Positions 61,956 to 64,000 of a stretch of DNA of 64,000 nucleotides are shown here, one piece after another (positions within the stretch are counted from its first letter, which is position 1; each line of letters begins with the position of its first letter). The notes beneath the pieces are model-generated. The model was given only the letters and a program-made list of their open reading frames with translations, had not been told where the DNA came from and ran no database searches. Position numbers and translations under genes: made by a program. The DNA comes from an uncultured Aeromonadales bacterium (GTDB lineage Bacteria > Pseudomonadota > Gammaproteobacteria > Enterobacterales > Succinivibrionaceae), in contig CACZLZ010000007.1 in assembly GCA_902782145.1 (NCBI GenBank), forward strand, positions 1 through 64,000, written 5' to 3'.

Positions 61956-62683
61956 CTCCGGTCACTGAAGCGCACAAACCTGGGCAGCAGCAGGGCGATG
62001 TAGTCCGCCAGCTGCTCAATGAAAAAGGTGTCCAGGTTGTCGTGGTAGTGGCCCGCGTCCGCATGGCCGAAGGCCAGCAGCCCCATGTCGCCATACTCTC
62101 CCATGCGCACCAGGGCCCTGGAGTACAGCAGTTCGTCATCGGCGAAGATGATCCGCCGCTCCTGGGGGGTGAGCTTGCCCATGCTCACCTTCTCCCGGCG
62201 CATGATGTCATTGCACACAGAGGAAAAGGAGCCGATGTCCATGACATAGGGCTGATCCCCGGGATCCTGGAGATCCAGGACCATGTCCCCGTTAAGCCAC
62301 AGCCGGGTGTTGGGAATGAAGAGGTAGGCCCGGCAGCATTCGTTCAGCAGATCTGCCAGGGCATGGACAGAGCCGCACTGGTAGAGATCGTTGTAGAGGC
62401 CGAAGAAGGTCCGGAAGATGTTGGCGTTGTGGCAGGCGATGCTGTTCACATCATGCATCCGGGCGGTCAACTGCCGGATCTGCTCCTTCAGGCGCTTCTG
62501 CTGGGCTTCCACCAGGGAGATGGAGCCCCGGACAGGATGGGGGATCTCCACCGCATCCAGAACCTCGGGATGACGGATGAAGAAGGCGGGATTGGCAATG
62601 AGATAGGAGGCGATGTCGTCCTCATGGGCGGGCCTGAGGTTCAGTTTGCGGGATGATCTGGGGGACTTGTTCTCTTCTACCAT
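61952..62683 (-). CDS. DUF484 family protein (YigA-like)
   Basis: 243 residues of the GAF-like DUF484 family, which nearly always sits between dapF and xerC. EDDIASYLIANPAFFIRHPEVL, ISLVEAQQKRLKEQIRQL and the C-terminal GLLAFGHADAGHYHDNLDTFFIEQLADYI are typical. The function is not known; a link to recombinase activity has been proposed for the neighbour. The start ATG 62683 has GGAG at seven bases, better than an upstream ATG at 62713. Confidence 0.88.
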   Translation of the reverse strand: MVEENKSPRSSRKLNLRPAHEDDIASYLIANPAFFIRHPEVLDAVEIPHPVRGSISLVEAQQKRLKEQIRQLTARMHDVNSIACHNANIFRTFFGLYNDLYQCGSVHALADLLNECCRAYLFIPNTRLWLNGDMVLDLQDPGDQPYVMDIGSFSSVCNDIMRREKVSMGKLTPQERRIIFADDELLYSRALVRMGEYGDMGLLAFGHADAGHYHDNLDTFFIEQLADYIALLLPRFVRFSDRR

Positions 62684-62815
62684 GGGGATCTCCGTCTTGC
62701 AGTCTCTGGGCATGGCTTCAAGGACAGATCCAGAGGGATCCGCCCGTCCCAGGGGATCTCCCTGGGAATGAAAAACCTGGGTGCGCCGGGGATCCGCCGG
62801 AGGATCCCCTAGCCG

Positions 62816-63661
62816 TCACAGCTCCACCTCGCCGTCAAACACCGGGGTCACCGGCACCTGGCAGCAGATCTTCCCGCTGCCGCCGCCCCAGGACACCCGG
62901 AGAAGCTGATCCCCCAAGCGCACCTGGGGTGCGGGATCCAGCAGCCCCCGGGAGATCCCGGCCAGGGCAGCGGCGGCAGCGGCCACCCCGATCCCGGCGC
63001 CGCTGAGCCCCGTCAGGCGCACCTGATCCCGGGAGACGATCTCATACATGCACGCCGCGCAGCCCTCGGGGAAGCGCTCATGGGCGGCCAGGCCCGCACA
63101 CAGCCGGTCGGCCTCGCTACTCCCCTCACCGGCCGCCCCGGCGCTGTCACCCCCGGCGTCCACGCTTTCGGCGGCACAGAAGGGGGTGCCGAAACGCATG
63201 GCGCTGCACAGCACATTGCGCCCCTGGGACTGGAGAATATAGATCTTCTCGGCGCTCTGGGCCCGGAAAGGCACTGCGGCAGGAGCAAAGTCCGGGGGAT
63301 CGGCCCACAGATCCACTGTGCCACCGGCACCGCCCGCAGCCCGGATCCGCCCCCACAGGGAGCTGAAGCCCAGCTCCGTGCCGAAGGCCAGGGACTTCTG
63401 CACCGCATACACAGCACAGGCCGCAGCTGCGTCAAAGCAGTCCCGGGACTCGTTGCCCCGGACGTCATAGATCCTCAGGTGGAAATCCAGTTCCGGATCA
63501 TAGGGCGGCTCGATCAGGGCCAGGCTCCTGAAGCCGATCCCCCTTTTCCGGTCGGCCAGGCGCTGCACCGTCACCGGGCTGACATACACCCGCTGGGTGA
63601 CGGCGTCCATCACCGCATAGTCCTCCCCGGCCACCAGGATCTTGGCAAAGCGCGCCTTCAT
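62816..63661 (-). CDS. DapF-like protein lacking catalytic motifs
   Basis: 281 residues that align with diaminopimelate epimerase in its whole length. YDPELDFHLRIYD, ERFPEG and GLL...VQ(V/D)L are shared, and the position between lysA and DUF484 is that of dapF. The residues that make the enzyme are gone: HGLGNDF has become LVAGEDY, CGNGARC has become CFDAAAAC, GNPHC has become GTPFC, and GAGETxACGSG has become GAGIGVAAAAA, so the second catalytic Cys is lost. The first Cys (Cys75) may remain. Probably non-catalytic or with a changed role, or the true dapF is elsewhere. Reading frame is intact. Confidence 0.82.
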   Translation of the reverse strand: MKARFAKILVAGEDYAVMDAVTQRVYVSPVTVQRLADRKRGIGFRSLALIEPPYDPELDFHLRIYDVRGNESRDCFDAAAACAVYAVQKSLAFGTELGFSSLWGRIRAAGGAGGTVDLWADPPDFAPAAVPFRAQSAEKIYILQSQGRNVLCSAMRFGTPFCAAESVDAGGDSAGAAGEGSSEADRLCAGLAAHERFPEGCAACMYEIVSRDQVRLTGLSGAGIGVAAAAAALAGISRGLLDPAPQVRLGDQLLRVSWGGGSGKICCQVPVTPVFDGEVEL

Positions 63662-63685
63662 GCCGCCACCGAGCCTCCGGGCATC

Positions 63686-64000
63686 TCAGCCGGCGCTGAC
63701 ACCGGACAGGAGGATCTCATGGCGCCACAGATCGTCCAGGGTCTCCCGGCTCCGGATCAGCTGCTCCTGATCCCCATACACCATCACCTCCGCAGCCCGG
63801 GGCCGGGAGTTGTAGTTGGAGGACATGGAGAAACCGTAAGCTCCGGCGGAGAACTGGACCAGCAGATCCCCGGCCTTGACTTCCAGTTCCCGATCCAGTC
63901 CCAGGAAATCCCCGGACTCGCAGATAGGGCCCACCACCGAGCAGTGCCGGACCGGAGCGGCACCCCGGCGCACCGGGGCGATGGCCATCCAGGCCTCATA
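63686..64000 (-). CDS. lysA: Diaminopimelate decarboxylase LysA, C-terminal part (cut by window end)
   Basis: Last ~104 residues of the PLP enzyme making L-lysine from meso-diaminopimelate. VGPICESGDFLGLDREL contains the substrate-binding Cys-Glu-Ser; GAYGFSMSSNYNSRPRAAEV is the conserved end with the Tyr that contacts PLP. The 5' part lies beyond the window. It is followed by the dapF-like gene, 24 bases further. Confidence 0.95.
   Translation of the reverse strand, partial: YEAWMAIAPVRRGAAPVRHCSVVGPICESGDFLGLDRELEVKAGDLLVQFSAGAYGFSMSSNYNSRPRAAEVMVYGDQEQLIRSRETLDDLWRHEILLSGVSAG

Noticed and set aside
1..64000. CRISPR arrays, tRNA and rRNA genes
   Set aside because: No regularly spaced direct repeats, cloverleaf sequences or rRNA stretches were seen on reading through the window.

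Overview
The window is a high-GC chromosomal segment of a Gram-negative gammaproteobacterium. The evidence is the LPS-core genes (waaF, waaA, kdkA, a family 9 glycosyltransferase), plsB, the blocks coaD-mutM-rpmG-rpmB / dut-coaBC / pyrE, gppA-rhlB-trxA and lysA-dapF-DUF484-xerC-yigB-uvrD, and the omega subunit. The codon usage, FeoAB and the near absence of respiratory genes would fit an anaerobic Aeromonadales/Succinivibrionaceae-type organism, but this genus-level guess is inference only.

Layout. 1-3.96 kb is a visibly AT-richer foreign island: an IS66-type transposase and a 3'-truncated GmrSD/DUF262 defence gene. 4-14.4 kb carries an HTH-less LexA-like autopeptidase, trmL, tusA, a GT9 glycosyltransferase, a FliL-like exported protein, plsB, kdkA, waaA, waaF and glpG. 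14.5-30 kb is conserved housekeeping: ybaK, coaD, mutM, rpmG, rpmB, mscS, dut, coaBC, an extended SDR, pyrE, yicC, gmk, gppA, rhlB, trxA, an AAA-ATPase/PD-(D/E)XK protein with a probable 5' frameshift, and rpoZ. 30-34.5 kb has a candidate structured RNA, feoAB, a Cys-rich acidic exported peptide and ogt.

34.8-48.4 kb is the most unusual part. A single-operon, end-overlapping set of five genes on the minus strand encodes a 2497-residue single-module, fully reducing type I polyketide synthase (KS-AT-DH-degenerate MT-ER-KR-ACP), a PLP-dependent alpha-oxoamine synthase, a KpsS-like capsule glycosyltransferase, a GNAT acyltransferase and a membrane sulfatase/LtaS-like transferase. A convergent extended SDR gene lies at its end. 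The set resembles the rkpA/G/H/J logic of Sinorhizobium meliloti capsule genes. It also contains the three enzyme classes of bacterial ceramide synthesis: AONS-type synthase, GNAT acyltransferase and NAD-dependent ketoreductase. The most economical reading is a pathway that builds a polyketide-derived amino-lipid (sphingoid-like) anchor and decorates it with sugar and possibly a phospho-headgroup.

48.6-55 kb holds a lipoprotein/partner pair, ddl, and an oxidoreductase patch (two aldo-keto reductases) with a decayed TetR gene and a frameshifted flavodoxin. 55-64 kb holds rho, a membrane-anchored protein with an internal duplication, and the operon lysA (cut by the window end), a DapF-like protein that has lost its catalytic motifs, DUF484, xerC, yigB and uvrD. 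No tRNA, rRNA or CRISPR array was seen. Several otherwise conserved proteins carry low-complexity insertions or tails (WaaA, UvrD, GppA, RhlB, sulfatase), and GATC is strikingly common in the DNA.
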